DNA of 64,000 nt from Papiliotrema nemorosa (taxonomy: Eukaryota > Basidiomycota > Tremellomycetes > Tremellales > Rhynchogastremaceae): positions 1 through 64,000 of the forward strand of contig JASKOT010000048.1 of NCBI GenBank assembly GCA_032158125.1, written 5' to 3'. Numbering within the stretch: position 1 is the first letter of the stretch; every line of letters starts with the position of its first letter. Positions 21,091 to 31,580 of the stretch are shown here, piece after piece. A model generated the notes under the pieces. It saw only the letters and a list, made by a program, of their open reading frames with translations. It did no database searches and was not told where the DNA came from. Both the position numbers and the translations under genes were made by a program.

Positions 21091-21729
21091 CGCAGGTCAG
21101 CAGTGTCTATATGGAGGTCTGTGCAGTGTAGACTACGAGTTAGGCACTAATTCCTGCTCTGTGTTGATGGTTGCTGGACATGACATTTTTGGGGTATATG
21201 TATCAGTCTACAGAGCGGCATATGAATATCTGAAGAGACGTGCAAGGAGTCCAGCTGTGACCCAGAATGCAATGTTTCTCTGTTGTATCAGTGCGTCCCA
21301 GGTGTTCAACAAGAATGCTCATTTTCTGTGTTGTGCCCCCGAAAGTCCTGCAGATACAAGCAAGCCAATTTGTCTGGTCAATGTGCATGTGTCCAGCTTG
21401 TCCTACACCCCTGACATTTCTTGCAAGCTGGCAGCACATGCTATCTTCCCCATTTTGTGGGTGATTCTTCCAGAGCTTCTGAACATGACATCGGTCTAAG
21501 CCTTGTGGCTCTCAACAAGGCAACTCTTCCCTAGAAAGGTTCACATATCTCTTGCATGCTTCTCATTTCTCTGTCTTCTAATGCCGGGCACGGGGTTGAA
21601 TCCAAAGGTTGCTCATTGCACTAAGGATGTGAGAGGTACAGGCTCTTGTGCGATGTTTGCCAGAACTCATGCACCCCGAGCATATGTATCTTGGCCGTTT
21701 TGGGTCGTTTTCTCATAATCCTTCTGATC
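21091..21729. other. Spacer and right CpG boundary of array
   Basis: A frame of 167 codons (20996-21499) overlaps the end of paralogue 5 in another frame and has no family motif, so I do not support it. CpG frequency returns to normal at about 21.6 kb, just upstream of paralogue 6. Confidence 0.35.
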
Positions 21730-22530
21730 ATGACCAGTCTGGAATCAGCTGCCGACCTTGATACAGGATCCAAGGACCGTCAAATCGACCTCGCGAGCCT
21801 GTTTGTCGACGCTCATGAGAGGTTCGTTTCCACTATGAATACCTTCTATGGTTCAATCTCAGCTGCTTCTCAATCAATCGCCGAGCCCTTCCCAGTCACA
21901 GACCTCGTCGGCGATGTCGAGCTTACTGAACATCTCGAAGACAACCTCATGAACTACTGCCGAGATGTAGCCTATGGGCGACCCCTCATCCCTGATGAGG
22001 GCTGGTTTGACAATGGTGTTTCTTCCGAGATCCTGCAGACTTTGGCAGATTGTCGACGCTCTCGCGCCGACCTTGTCATTGTGCTCACTGATGTCATCTC
22101 CTGCTTGCAAAACGACGTGCCATTCAGTCAAACCAGCGCAAGCGGACAAGATCGACAGTTCCGACGGGTGCTTCCCTCGAAGGGTTTTACCAACTCAGCA
22201 TATTATGCTAAGGAGAGAGCACAATACGCAAGAGACTGGTGTTTGTACGCTATCGACGCTGGCACCGCCCTGCTGAAAGGGAGCGAAATCCCCGCTCTCG
22301 AGACAGAGCTGGAAGCTGTGCCGCATTGGGTCTCGAAGAGTCAAGGATTCCCAAGACAGGACTCGAGTGCACTCCTGGCTGACCTCCCAGAAATCAAGAT
22401 TATGACTGAATCGGTGGTGAAAAGTGTCAAGAATCATGGCAACGAACAGCAGCAGCGTGACGCAGCGCTTGTGCTTGATGGCATAAATCGCCTACAGTAC
22501 TGGGGGAACGTTTCTGAGCCTACGCCTTGA
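21730..22530 (+). CDS. Array paralogue 6, normal CpG
   Basis: An intact single exon of 266 residues starts at ATCATGACC. It shares 'LFVDAHERFVSTMNTFYG', 'LMNYCRDVAYGRPLIPDEG', 'CRRSRADLVIVLTDVISCLQ', 'RAQYARDWCLYAIDAGTALL' and the C-terminal 'INRLQYWGNVSEPTP' with the other copies. Codon use is C/G-ending and CpG is normal (33 in 21781-22260), unlike copies 2-5. That makes it and paralogue 1 the likely active members. Predicted soluble, helical, acidic. Function unknown. It is convergent with NNT, whose stop lies 235 bp downstream. Confidence 0.6.
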   Translation: MTSLESAADLDTGSKDRQIDLASLFVDAHERFVSTMNTFYGSISAASQSIAEPFPVTDLVGDVELTEHLEDNLMNYCRDVAYGRPLIPDEGWFDNGVSSEILQTLADCRRSRADLVIVLTDVISCLQNDVPFSQTSASGQDRQFRRVLPSKGFTNSAYYAKERAQYARDWCLYAIDAGTALLKGSEIPALETELEAVPHWVSKSQGFPRQDSSALLADLPEIKIMTESVVKSVKNHGNEQQQRDAALVLDGINRLQYWGNVSEPTP

Positions 22531-22764
22531 AAGGCAACGGTGAGACTGCACTGTTGCTTCGTGTTCAGGCAATGACGATGGCGGGTCGAGAAGGAGATTC
22601 GGCAGTACTCGGTGTATGACATGATGTACTGTATATAAGCGAGATGCGGCATGAGATGACCACAGAAGATGTGATGGTCGCAGAGTTGATGTAGATCAAC
22701 CGGGATCGAGGCATCTCCATGATTTGCCTAGCTCTTCTGTCATTCTAGACATCTAGCAGAATAT

Positions 22765-25700
22765 CTAGCTATCTTTCAAAGCGGTCTGCAAACCTTTACT
22801 GAGTCCATCACACGTACTCTTCGCGTCTCCGAACAGCATCTTGGTATTACCATAGTAGAACAATGGGTTGGGCACTTCCGCGTATCCTACCCATCAGTCA
22901 CCCCAGCCCCCGAAGATTGGATGAGAGAACAAAGTGGGACTTACCAGCCGCCATACCCCTCTTCATCACTACCACCTGTTTAGCCTTCCATACGTTCAAA
23001 ACTGGCATGCCGGCTATACTGCTTCCTTTTTCCAAGGCTATCGGGTTGACCGTATCGTTTGCGCCGATGACAAGCACCACGTCTGTCTCGCTGAAATCAT
23101 CGTTGATCTCGTCCATCTCCAGGACCACTGCGGCGTCAGCCCTTTTCCGCTTGACACAAGATTGCTGAAGTTGCCGATTTCAGAGAGCCGCTCGAAGACG
23201 CAAAGAAGGGATGCAGTAGGTAGGAGCCACTCACCATCGTACGGCACTCCAGCTTCGGCTAACAAGACATTGCACTGTCCGGGCATACGACCAGCGACGG
23301 GATGAATACCGAATCGGCAGTTTATGCCTTTACTCTTGAGAGAAGAGACCATCTCGTTGATGGCATATTGTGCCTTTGCAACGGCCATCCCGTACCCGGG
23401 GACCTAGAAGTCAGCCGACGATCTCGCACAACGCGACCGGAGGCGAAAACGGTAGAGGAGAAGCGAGGGGTACTCACAATGATCACGCTCTCTGCGTTGC
23501 TCAACATTTCTACGACTTCGTCTATTGAGGTTTTAGTGACTGTAAGACCCTTCGTTGAGTCTAAACGGATTAGCGCCCCGGACTTCAAGCCCGACCAGGG
23601 ACCGAGAGGGTTTAGACCCACCTTCACTAGTCTGGGTTGGAGCTATACCTCCGAAAATCACATTTGACAACGACCGGTTCATAGCTCGGCACTGCTATGT
23701 CAGCACACTGTGACGTTGGTAGGAGAACTCTGCTCACCATGATATAACTTAGAATACTTCCCGAAGCCCCAATGAGACTCCCAACACTTGTCAACAGCAT
23801 ATTGTCCAACATGAATCCCTCCGCTACGAGCGCAAAACCCGAATAAGCATTGAGGACAGTGACAAGTACAGGCATATCGGCGCCTCCGATGGCTGCGCTG
23901 GTCGTCCATCCTTTAGCGAATGACAAAGCAGCATTGCCAGCCAGACAACCGGCAGCTATAGCTGGAGAAGCTGGACCTAGGGTGAGGAAAGCGCCCAGAG
24001 TCCCGACGTTGGCGAGGAGGAGAGACGAGTTGATCAAGTGGCGGCCAGGGAGGATGAGGGGTTTGGAGGACATTCTTCCGGCGAGTTTGAGGAATGCAAG
24101 GATGGAGCCTGTATGTCAGTGGAAACATAACCGGTTACACCTCGAGAAGGGACAGGCCCTGATGGAGAGAGACAAGGTGCTTTGACTCACCGGTGAAGGT
24201 GATGCCACCGATCAAAACACCCAGATACGCAGTGACCAGATGCAGATTCCCGACTTCTCCAGCTCCATGTGCAAGCACAGACGCAGCGGACGTCATGACC
24301 GCCGCTAGACCAACTACGCTGTGCAACGCCGCGACCGTCTGGGGTAGTTGCATGGGCGAGACTCGTCGTCCGATTGCCAGACCGATCATTCCGCCCAGAA
24401 GCGTAATAGTGGTCGCTTGACCGAGAGTCTCAGGGGAGAATCCAACTGCGAAGAGGGTGGAAATGACTCCAAAGGCTACACCTAGCATTCCAAGGGCGTT
24501 ACCTGCTCTTGCTGTCACCTGATCGTTAGCCAGCGCCCTGATCCGAGCGACCTTAGCAGCAAGATGAGGCCATATGAAGAGAAGCTGTTTGCGGGAGACT
24601 TACCTGCGATGATAGACCAGTAAGAGCACCAATGGATAACAGGGTCGAAAGGAAGTATCCCGCCTGGACCAAACCGCCCAAACCGGTACTTGAGGCCCAT
24701 ACGAACCCACCCCCGAAGACGGCGGCGGGGATGGCGTACAACCAAGAGTACTCTGGTGGATCGGTAGGTCGACGGAAGAGGTCCAACATCCGTTTGGTGA
24801 TCAAGAATCCACCGAAGATGTCTAGTCACGTTAGCGCTCGGTCCACCTCGGATCGAGACGCGGGGATTTCCAGAGAGACAGACCGGGAGGGCATTTGGGA
24901 AGAGGACAGGGAGCTGATGAGGGAAAGGCAAGTGGTACTCACTAACGTTGGCGAGGAAGACACTGGCTGCAGCGAGGACTTGAGGGAAGGTGTGCGGGAC
25001 CCATCCTCCGCCCATGACGAATAGTCCACCAACACCCACAAGACCTGATAGCGCATTGGTCACGGCTAGAGGTCAGCCTGATCGTATCGATACTCAAAGA
25101 CATGAGAACCTTGTCGCGGAATGAAGGGAAGGTGTAACTCACACATCAGAGGGGAATGCAAAGCGGGAGTGACACTCCATACGGCTCTAAAACCAATCAT
25201 ACCCGCCAGAGCCAGAGTCGTAAAGAGATTCATGAAAGCCGGTCCGGTGAGTTTACCCAGGGCAAGAGCGGTTCCTACGCCTCCGGTGGTGAGAGCGACA
25301 GAGCGGACTTGTTCTTGCCATGGTGTTAGGGCGACTACCGGTTCTTCAACTTTGTCAAGCTGCGACGTGAGCCTCGACCGGGTGATTCATTAGGGCAGAG
25401 AGCGGATTCAGGATCAAGTTTGAACATGACGACTGACGGGTTTCTGAGCGGCTTGAGCGGCTTGGGGCGTAATAACAGGCGCGGGAGCAGGCCACATAAC
25501 CTCCTTCTGGTGAGTTACAATAGACCTCCGGACGACTTCGTCCTCCAAATTGATGTGGAACCGAGATTGATCACCGATGGAAAGCAGGAACTACCTGTCA
25601 GCGTACAAATACTTGGGAACGATGTGAACTCGACAGTAAGGATTCTGCTCACCTTTGTGATGTTGTTCGAGTAGAGTGTACTGGATTGAGTAGGCAGCCT

Positions 25701-27034
25701 TGAAGGTAGATCCTACTCTATCAGTATATCAATAGGAGTATAGACAAGAACCCACGGTGTAGCCGATGATGGTCACTCCATTATGGACGTATTTCTCTCC
25801 CGGTCTGGTCAATTCGCAGTTCCCGCCTGGAGGTCAGCGGTGACAGTGTGTGATTAGGCCGACATACCAGTCTCAGCTGCGAGATCAACAATGACCGATC
25901 CGGCTGTGCGTCAGTATGCAGTATGGGCGTTGATAGGTCGTAGATCACTGACGCTTCATTGCTTCGACATGTTCCTTCAGGATCAACTTGGGTGCCGGCT
26001 TCCCAGCTGGACATGAGCTTTCATATCCTAATCCATGCAAGTCCGACTCACGAATGAGGGCAGTAGTGACTATGATGTCCACATCTTTCGCTTGTTGCAG
26101 GAACAGAGCCATCTCAGCGTCGAGAAAGGCCTGTCTATAAGCGTCCACCCCGACGACCCAATAGTTGGCAAGTGCGGAGACTCACCTTGGACATCTCCTT
26201 GGCATAACCTCCCTGCCCACTGCCATCCTCTTCGACCTCTACTGTCAAAAACTCCGCTCCGAGACTTTGCACCTGTTCCCGGACCACAGGCCGAGTATCA
26301 AACCCCCTGACAATAGCTCCCATCCGCTTGGCCGTCGTGATCGCGCTCAAACCTGCTACTCCTGCTCCAATGACCAGCACTTTGCCCGGGGGTATCTTGC
26401 CCGCAGCAGTGACTTGCCCCGTCAAGAACCTCGGAAAGGCAGAAGAGGCTTCCAAGATGGCCCGGTACCCCGCCGTGTTGGCCATGGAGGATAACGCGTC
26501 GTAGACTTGAGCTCGTGAGATACGGGGGATACAATCCATTCCGAAAGAAGTCACATTTCTATCCCGGAGTGTCTCCACTGTCGCCTTGTTTTGAGCGGGG
26601 TAGAGGAAAGAGATGAGTGTAGAACCGGGTTGCACGGCCGCGCACTCTTCCAAAGAGGGAGGACGGACTTTGAGCGTAATGTCAGATGAGGAGAGTGGGT
26701 CATCGTGCAATGTCGCACCGGCCGCGGTGTACTCTTCATCAGGGAAAGAAGCGAGAGATCCAGCACCGGGGGTGATGTGGACAGCTTTGAAGCCTTTCTT
26801 GAGGAGAAGGCGGACGCTCGAGGGTGAGACTGACACTCTCCTTTCGTCGGGGTACGACTCGCGTGGGACTCCAATGATCAAGTCGGAGTATGGGGTGCCA
26901 AGTGGGCTGTTGGAGACCTGAGCAGAGTTTGATCGACACGATGTGGAAGTGAAGAGTCGGACAGAGTGGATAAAGGGGGTCAAGGGGGTGAGAGGGGATC
27001 GATAGGAGATCGACCCGACGATTGAGACCCGCAT
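22765..27034 (-). CDS. NNT: Mitochondrial NAD(P) transhydrogenase, fused alpha-beta
   Basis: NNT couples inward proton flow to hydride transfer from NADH to NADP+ in the inner mitochondrial membrane. Seventeen exons join in phase to 1054 residues; exon 1 is 26186-27034 and the last is 22765-22886. Residues 1-40 are basic and Ser/Thr-rich, a mitochondrial presequence. Domain I follows with 'IGVPRE' at 54 and a Rossmann Gly motif at G223-x-G225-x-x-G228. '[15 protein letters not shown]' and '[17 protein letters not shown]' complete it. The membrane domain contains 'DLPSRLPTQ', '[18 protein letters not shown]' and '[15 protein letters not shown]'. The NADP-binding domain III ends it, with '[13 protein letters not shown]', '[15 protein letters not shown]' and '[10 protein letters not shown]'. 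All conserved blocks appear once and in order. Confidence 0.95.
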
Positions 27035-27357
27035 CGTACCTGCCTGCTTACCCTCTGGCTTATCTCAGACGCGATGTGAATGATAAGAAGAGATGCACAA
27101 TCTTTCCATAGCTGGACACCTCCATCGCCGTCGTCGTCGTCGTCGCCATCGCTCTACGGGAGATTGACGGTCCGACAGAATGGAGGGGTGGTCAGATGAC
27201 CCCTTTTACGCCTCAGAGTCGCCGAGATTGGTGGACCCGCGTGGAATGCGCAGTGCATTACTCAAGCCAAGGTGGTCATGCATACACTATGAACAGGTAG
27301 TCATGGACAAGGGACAGCAGCAGCATAGCTATGGGTTCATCCACACGGGAGGATGCG
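27035..27357. other. Intergenic with GTC repeat
   Basis: The spacer between the NNT start and the end of the aldo-keto reductase-like gene. A short GTC/CGT microsatellite lies at about 27126-27150 in the NNT promoter. Nothing else is seen. Confidence 0.4.
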
Positions 27358-28596
27358 TCAGAACCTCTTGTACTCGAGTCGTGTACCTGCCTGGGCGATG
27401 GAATCCACCTCGTCTGGGCTGAGCGGCTCAAACTCAAATATCGCCAAGAACTCTTTCATCACCTCGACATCAGGCGTCGATCTGCACGTTCAGCTCATCC
27501 TCTCATGAGCTTCAGTGGTCCGGTGAGGTAAACTTACGCTGAAACAGTCCCGGAACTTGTCTGAACCGCCCAGAGGAGGATGGCTTGCGCGTCAGATAAC
27601 CCTTTCTTCACCGAGATGGCCTTGACGACGGGATCGATCGGACCGTCCTTGTACGTGTATACCGATACCAGAGTGGAATACCCTCCTGTGGGCAGGTCGA
27701 GCTCGTCTCCAAGGGATCGAGATTCTGTGAGAAGAGGTAAATGGGCACAGTAGGGGTGATGTTCGACCTATACATACAATAAGCAAAGACAGTATGTTGA
27801 CGTATAGGAGTGTACTGACATGGTGTTGAAGTGGCTTGATCACCCATCCCTTGGACAGCTCTGCCAGCTGTTCAGGTGGGAAATCACGAATCGAGATGGA
27901 TAGAGCCAGTCCATTCTGCTTGATCTCTTCGAAGGTTCTCCATAGCTGACCAAGGGGGATTTCCCCTTTGTCCTACAGTACCATTAAGTCTTCTTTACCC
28001 GAACAGCTTCGATGAACTTACGTGATAGGCAATCTGGACTATTCTGTCAGTTCCGTACATACTAACAATGAAATTGAAAGGATGATAGTGGGTCGCGGGG
28101 GACCAATCACCCACTCACAATCATCGATAGAGTCAAGCTTCATCTGTCCAAGATTAGCCGACTACCAAGGGAATCGGACTATGGGGCATACCTTGTCGAG
28201 CACATCCAAGAGGTATCCTCGGGGATCCCCACTCATGTCCCCTACAATCAGTGCTTCCTCTATGCTCAGCTGTATGCGATGTCACGCACAAGCAACAGCG
28301 ATGATCAGATCTTGCCTCTTGCCGCCCCATCCTCGGATACCCTTTCCGACCTCTACGGCGTACTTGGAGGAAGTGGTGATCCCTCTGAAACCGACGCTCA
28401 AGGCGTTGACAACTGCATCGACGAGTTTCTGATCCCCGTGGGGGAAGTGCAAAGAGGCTAAACACGGGTCAGTTCCGCAAACCAACACCAGGGTGAAGTG
28501 TTGAAGGGATCGAGCTCAGAAAGACTCACGGGTTGAGAAGAATAAACGTGGGTAAACGAGCCCTTGGGCCAGAGTAATATCTCGCGAGAGTGTCAT
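27358..28596 (-). CDS. Aldo-keto reductase-like protein, catalytic residues missing
   Basis: Eight exons join in phase to 277 residues: 28530-28596, 28290-28457, 28192-28241, 28119-28143, 28022-28038, 27820-27972, 27538-27767 and 27358-27481. The fold follows the AKR order: 'NALSVGFRGITTSSKYAVEV' (usual G-[YF]-R-x-[IF]-D-T-A...Y), 'AWDMSGDPRGYLLDVLDK', 'KLDSIDDFQIAYH', 'LWRTFEEIKQNGLALSISI', 'IKPLQHHVEHHPYC' and 'MKEFLAIFEFEPLSPDEV'. The tetrad Tyr and His can be placed. The Asp is replaced by Thr in 'GITT', and the Lys that precedes the usual 'LW' is absent ('IIAVAW'). The C-terminal 'IPKS' cofactor motif is also missing. It is shorter than the usual 290-320. It is either inactive or repurposed. 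Confidence 0.72.
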
Positions 28597-29039
28597 GGTC
28601 AGTCGCTATCAAGTCGGCTGGACAAGTCGAGTGAGAAGTGAGCGAGACGAATGATCAGTGCTGTAGCGCTCGACTCGTACATGTACGTCTTGTCGATGCA
28701 AAAAGGAAGAAATGCATCGTACATCCTTTGTTGATGGCTCACGACTGACCATGGGAGAAGATTGTCGAAGATTGGGAACAGCCTCGAATATGAGGCGTAG
28801 TGGTAAAAGACAGGTCGTCGTACCGTACGTCAAGTCACTCTACAAGTGCTAGCGTCACAACGCGATAACCCAGGCGCGTTCCCTTGCCGGAGGCAGCTGG
28901 TGAGCCCACTCGTACGGCTGGTCGTGAAGAACCTGCAAGCGAGCGACGATCCGAACTTTGACGCCATGAAGCGCAATTCGACCCTTGCATGGCGAGTGTT
29001 TGGTCCAGCGATGGTGATTTGAGCCGTTCCTTGACTTCA
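28597..29039. other. Intergenic, nothing recognised
   Basis: Minus-strand frames of 62-74 codons overlap one another here with no coding-like composition. I looked for tRNA arms and found none convincing. Confidence 0.3.
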
Positions 29040-30908
29040 TCACCCCTCAGGAGTTCCATCCCTCGTATACACCGGGGTCAAATCCGCACTGACATCTCCC
29101 AACTCGTCTTCATCCCCTTCGACCCAATCCAACACCCTCGTCGGGGGAGCTTTTACACTTTCCCATCCCATCTGGACCGCCTTATCCGCTCGTTTCTGCA
29201 TGTTGACAACTAGATCTTGTAGATCCTCCCACCGTTTTTCAAGTTCCGGATCAGCCATCTGCATATCCATCACGTTATCCGTATCGTCGGATGTGTATCC
29301 TTCATACATGTCCTCGGTGACGGGCGATGGGACAGGAGGGGAGAAGAATGTTCGGAAAGATGGACCCGAATGGCCTGCACCGTCGGTAGATTCGCGCAAA
29401 GCTCTACGGAGTTTGATGATTTCCGCTCGTTGTTTCGCCTTGGCCGCTGGAGATCAGTATGACGTGAATGACGACTGAAACAGGGGATGTAATGAGTAGT
29501 TCGACGGAACATGGGATAGAAGATTTTGGAGAAGGAGAAGTTTCAAGGGACCTCTGACGCACCTTCCAAGGACCGGTTGATAGCCATCAGACTAGCGTTT
29601 GAAATCTCCAAATCTGCAATCTAGTCATCAGCCCCATGTGTCGTCTCTGAACGATCCCTTTGACAGACCTTTCGATTGATCTTGGCCTCTTCAGCATCTT
29701 CATCCAGGATCTGACTCGTCGTCATCCCCTTGTTTCCTACTTCCACCTCGACCTCATCAGGACTCTGTACCATTTCCACCACAGGCGCCGGTTGACCCGC
29801 TATGATTCCCAATCCTGAGATCTTCAACGCTATTCCATACGCGTCGGGATAATCGTATTCTGCCTCGACCGCTGTACTTCCATCCCATTCGTCCCTGAGC
29901 CCGTTGTTGACCCCACGTAAAAGCCCGTTCATCTCCCCTGTCCGCGAGTTCTCCCTGGACAGACTCTCTGATGCCTCGGATGTGCGTCGAGGGGTCATGA
30001 TTGGCAAGTCAATAGTCTTCAACTCTGGACTTCCGGGAGTCTGAATCCTGGGTTGTTCTTGGATCCGAGTATTGGGATGGACAGGTAATAACCTACTTGC
30101 CCGTTGAGAGTGCGATGCGTGGGGTACGAGTGGCGCGGAGAGGGGCGGACCGACGGGCGGAGAAGGGGGACATGATGCTGGGGGAAGGAGGGGATGTGCT
30201 CCAGGTCGGAGATGCAGAGGAAGGGCGGTGAGCTGTTTACCGGGTGAAGAGTGATGCGAGGTCACTCGTGTGAGGTCGGAAGGGGTGTCGGTCTGAGAGA
30301 GGGTAGGCACCATCGGGGCTGATTTGGGAGGTGGGGGGACATTGGGAAGCGTGGACTGCCGAGATGAAGGTCTGCTATGAGAGTGACTCCTTGGAGCGGT
30401 GGGCGTTGAGAGGGATGTTATGGATGGCGATTTCACCTTGGCTCGACCTCGATCGACCGAGCTTATAAGTCCAGCGCTCGACCCGACGTTGCTAGCTGAA
30501 GAAGGGGGTCGAGAGAGTATCGGACGGGTGGCAGAAGGTCTAGAGGGAGTGGTGATAGGTGTACTGGTCGATGCCCTCTGTAGAGGGGTCGTTCTTGCCC
30601 TGACAGTCGGGGTAGGGGTGGACGACATGGTCCGCGTAGGTCCGACTGGGACTGTGGGAGTTCTGACATTGTTTGAACTGCTCGAGATGGAAGAGGACGA
30701 AGGGGTGGATCGTAGAGTAGGTCGGGGTGATCCAGTGGGAGTGGAAATAGCTGCCAAGTCCACTTTGGCTCGAATACGAGGTTGGGACGTTGGCCCGGTC
30801 GAGCTGGGTCCGGCGATGGGTGTCTGAGCAACGACCTGCGGGGTTAGCTTCCGAAAGAGATAACAGAGATATGCCACTTGCTACTCGACGCTTCGGTGGG
30901 TCTGTCAT
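29040..30908 (-). CDS. Ser/Pro-rich protein with coiled-coil motif
   Basis: Four exons join in phase to 551 residues: 30885-30908, 29669-30835, 29563-29620 and 29040-29446. The first exon encodes only eight residues. Its intron has a GTAGCA donor and a CTAAC branch site before CCGCAG. Residues 10-300 are low-complexity Ser/Thr/Pro/Arg. A conserved-looking helix follows: 'KINRKIADLEISNASL' and 'AKQRAEIIKLRRALRES' flank two splice sites and form a short coiled coil. The C-terminus is acidic, with another helix around 'LEKRWEDLQDLVVNMQKRAD'. I recall the 'ISNASL...INRSLE' motif from other fungal hypothetical proteins but cannot name a function. Confidence 0.68.
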
Positions 30909-31580
30909 GTCGTGGACGTCGGTGTGGTCGTTGTTGTCACCGTCGTCGTCGTCTAGACCATTCAGCTGTGACGAGTGATCTAAAGAGAGAAGCGGGGGAT
31001 CCGGATCCGGGATTGATTAGAAATGAGATTTGTAATGGCATTACAAAGATGGTTTGTAATGTCAGCCTCCGCCACCCAGCCAGCCTTACTCGTACAAGCG
31101 GACATGGCCGATATAGCAATTATCCTGGCCTCTGTTCACCCACCCATTCGGTGCATGCATCTCGTTTCTCCAAATGCTACACGCAGCGACTGTGTAGAGT
31201 GAATGTACAGCCCGCCGCCGTACTGTTGTGAGATATGCATGGGATCGCTCTGGCTGAACGGATACTCATCTCACCTTTTTCCGCCGGAAGCGGCTGGCCC
31301 ACTGGGACGCGTCCGGATCTGGGCGTTGTTCGGTTCAGCGGGTTTTTTCCCCAATCACGATAGGTATACATCTCACCCAACTCGACCCATACGACTTGTC
31401 GTTCGAGCTTGTAGAGAGGGAGAGGCAGACTTTTACGCCTGAAGGACCCAGAAGAATTTTTCCCTGCCCAGCGAGTCGGAGAGGCGGGTTTCGCAAGTTC
31501 TGCCATCACCTTATCGTCTCGGTCCTCGTGGGACAATCGATCTCGAGTTCACATCTCCATTGCGAGGTTCGTCGACCGCG
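30909..31580. other. Divergent promoter region
   Basis: Separates the coiled-coil gene from the glycosyltransferase-like gene. It contains a GTC/GTT-type microsatellite at about 30925-30955. No supported gene on either strand. Confidence 0.35.

Noticed and set aside
20996..21499. 167-codon frame overlapping the end of paralogue 5
   Set aside because: It overlaps in another frame and lacks all family blocks. Paralogue 5 already ends like paralogue 6.
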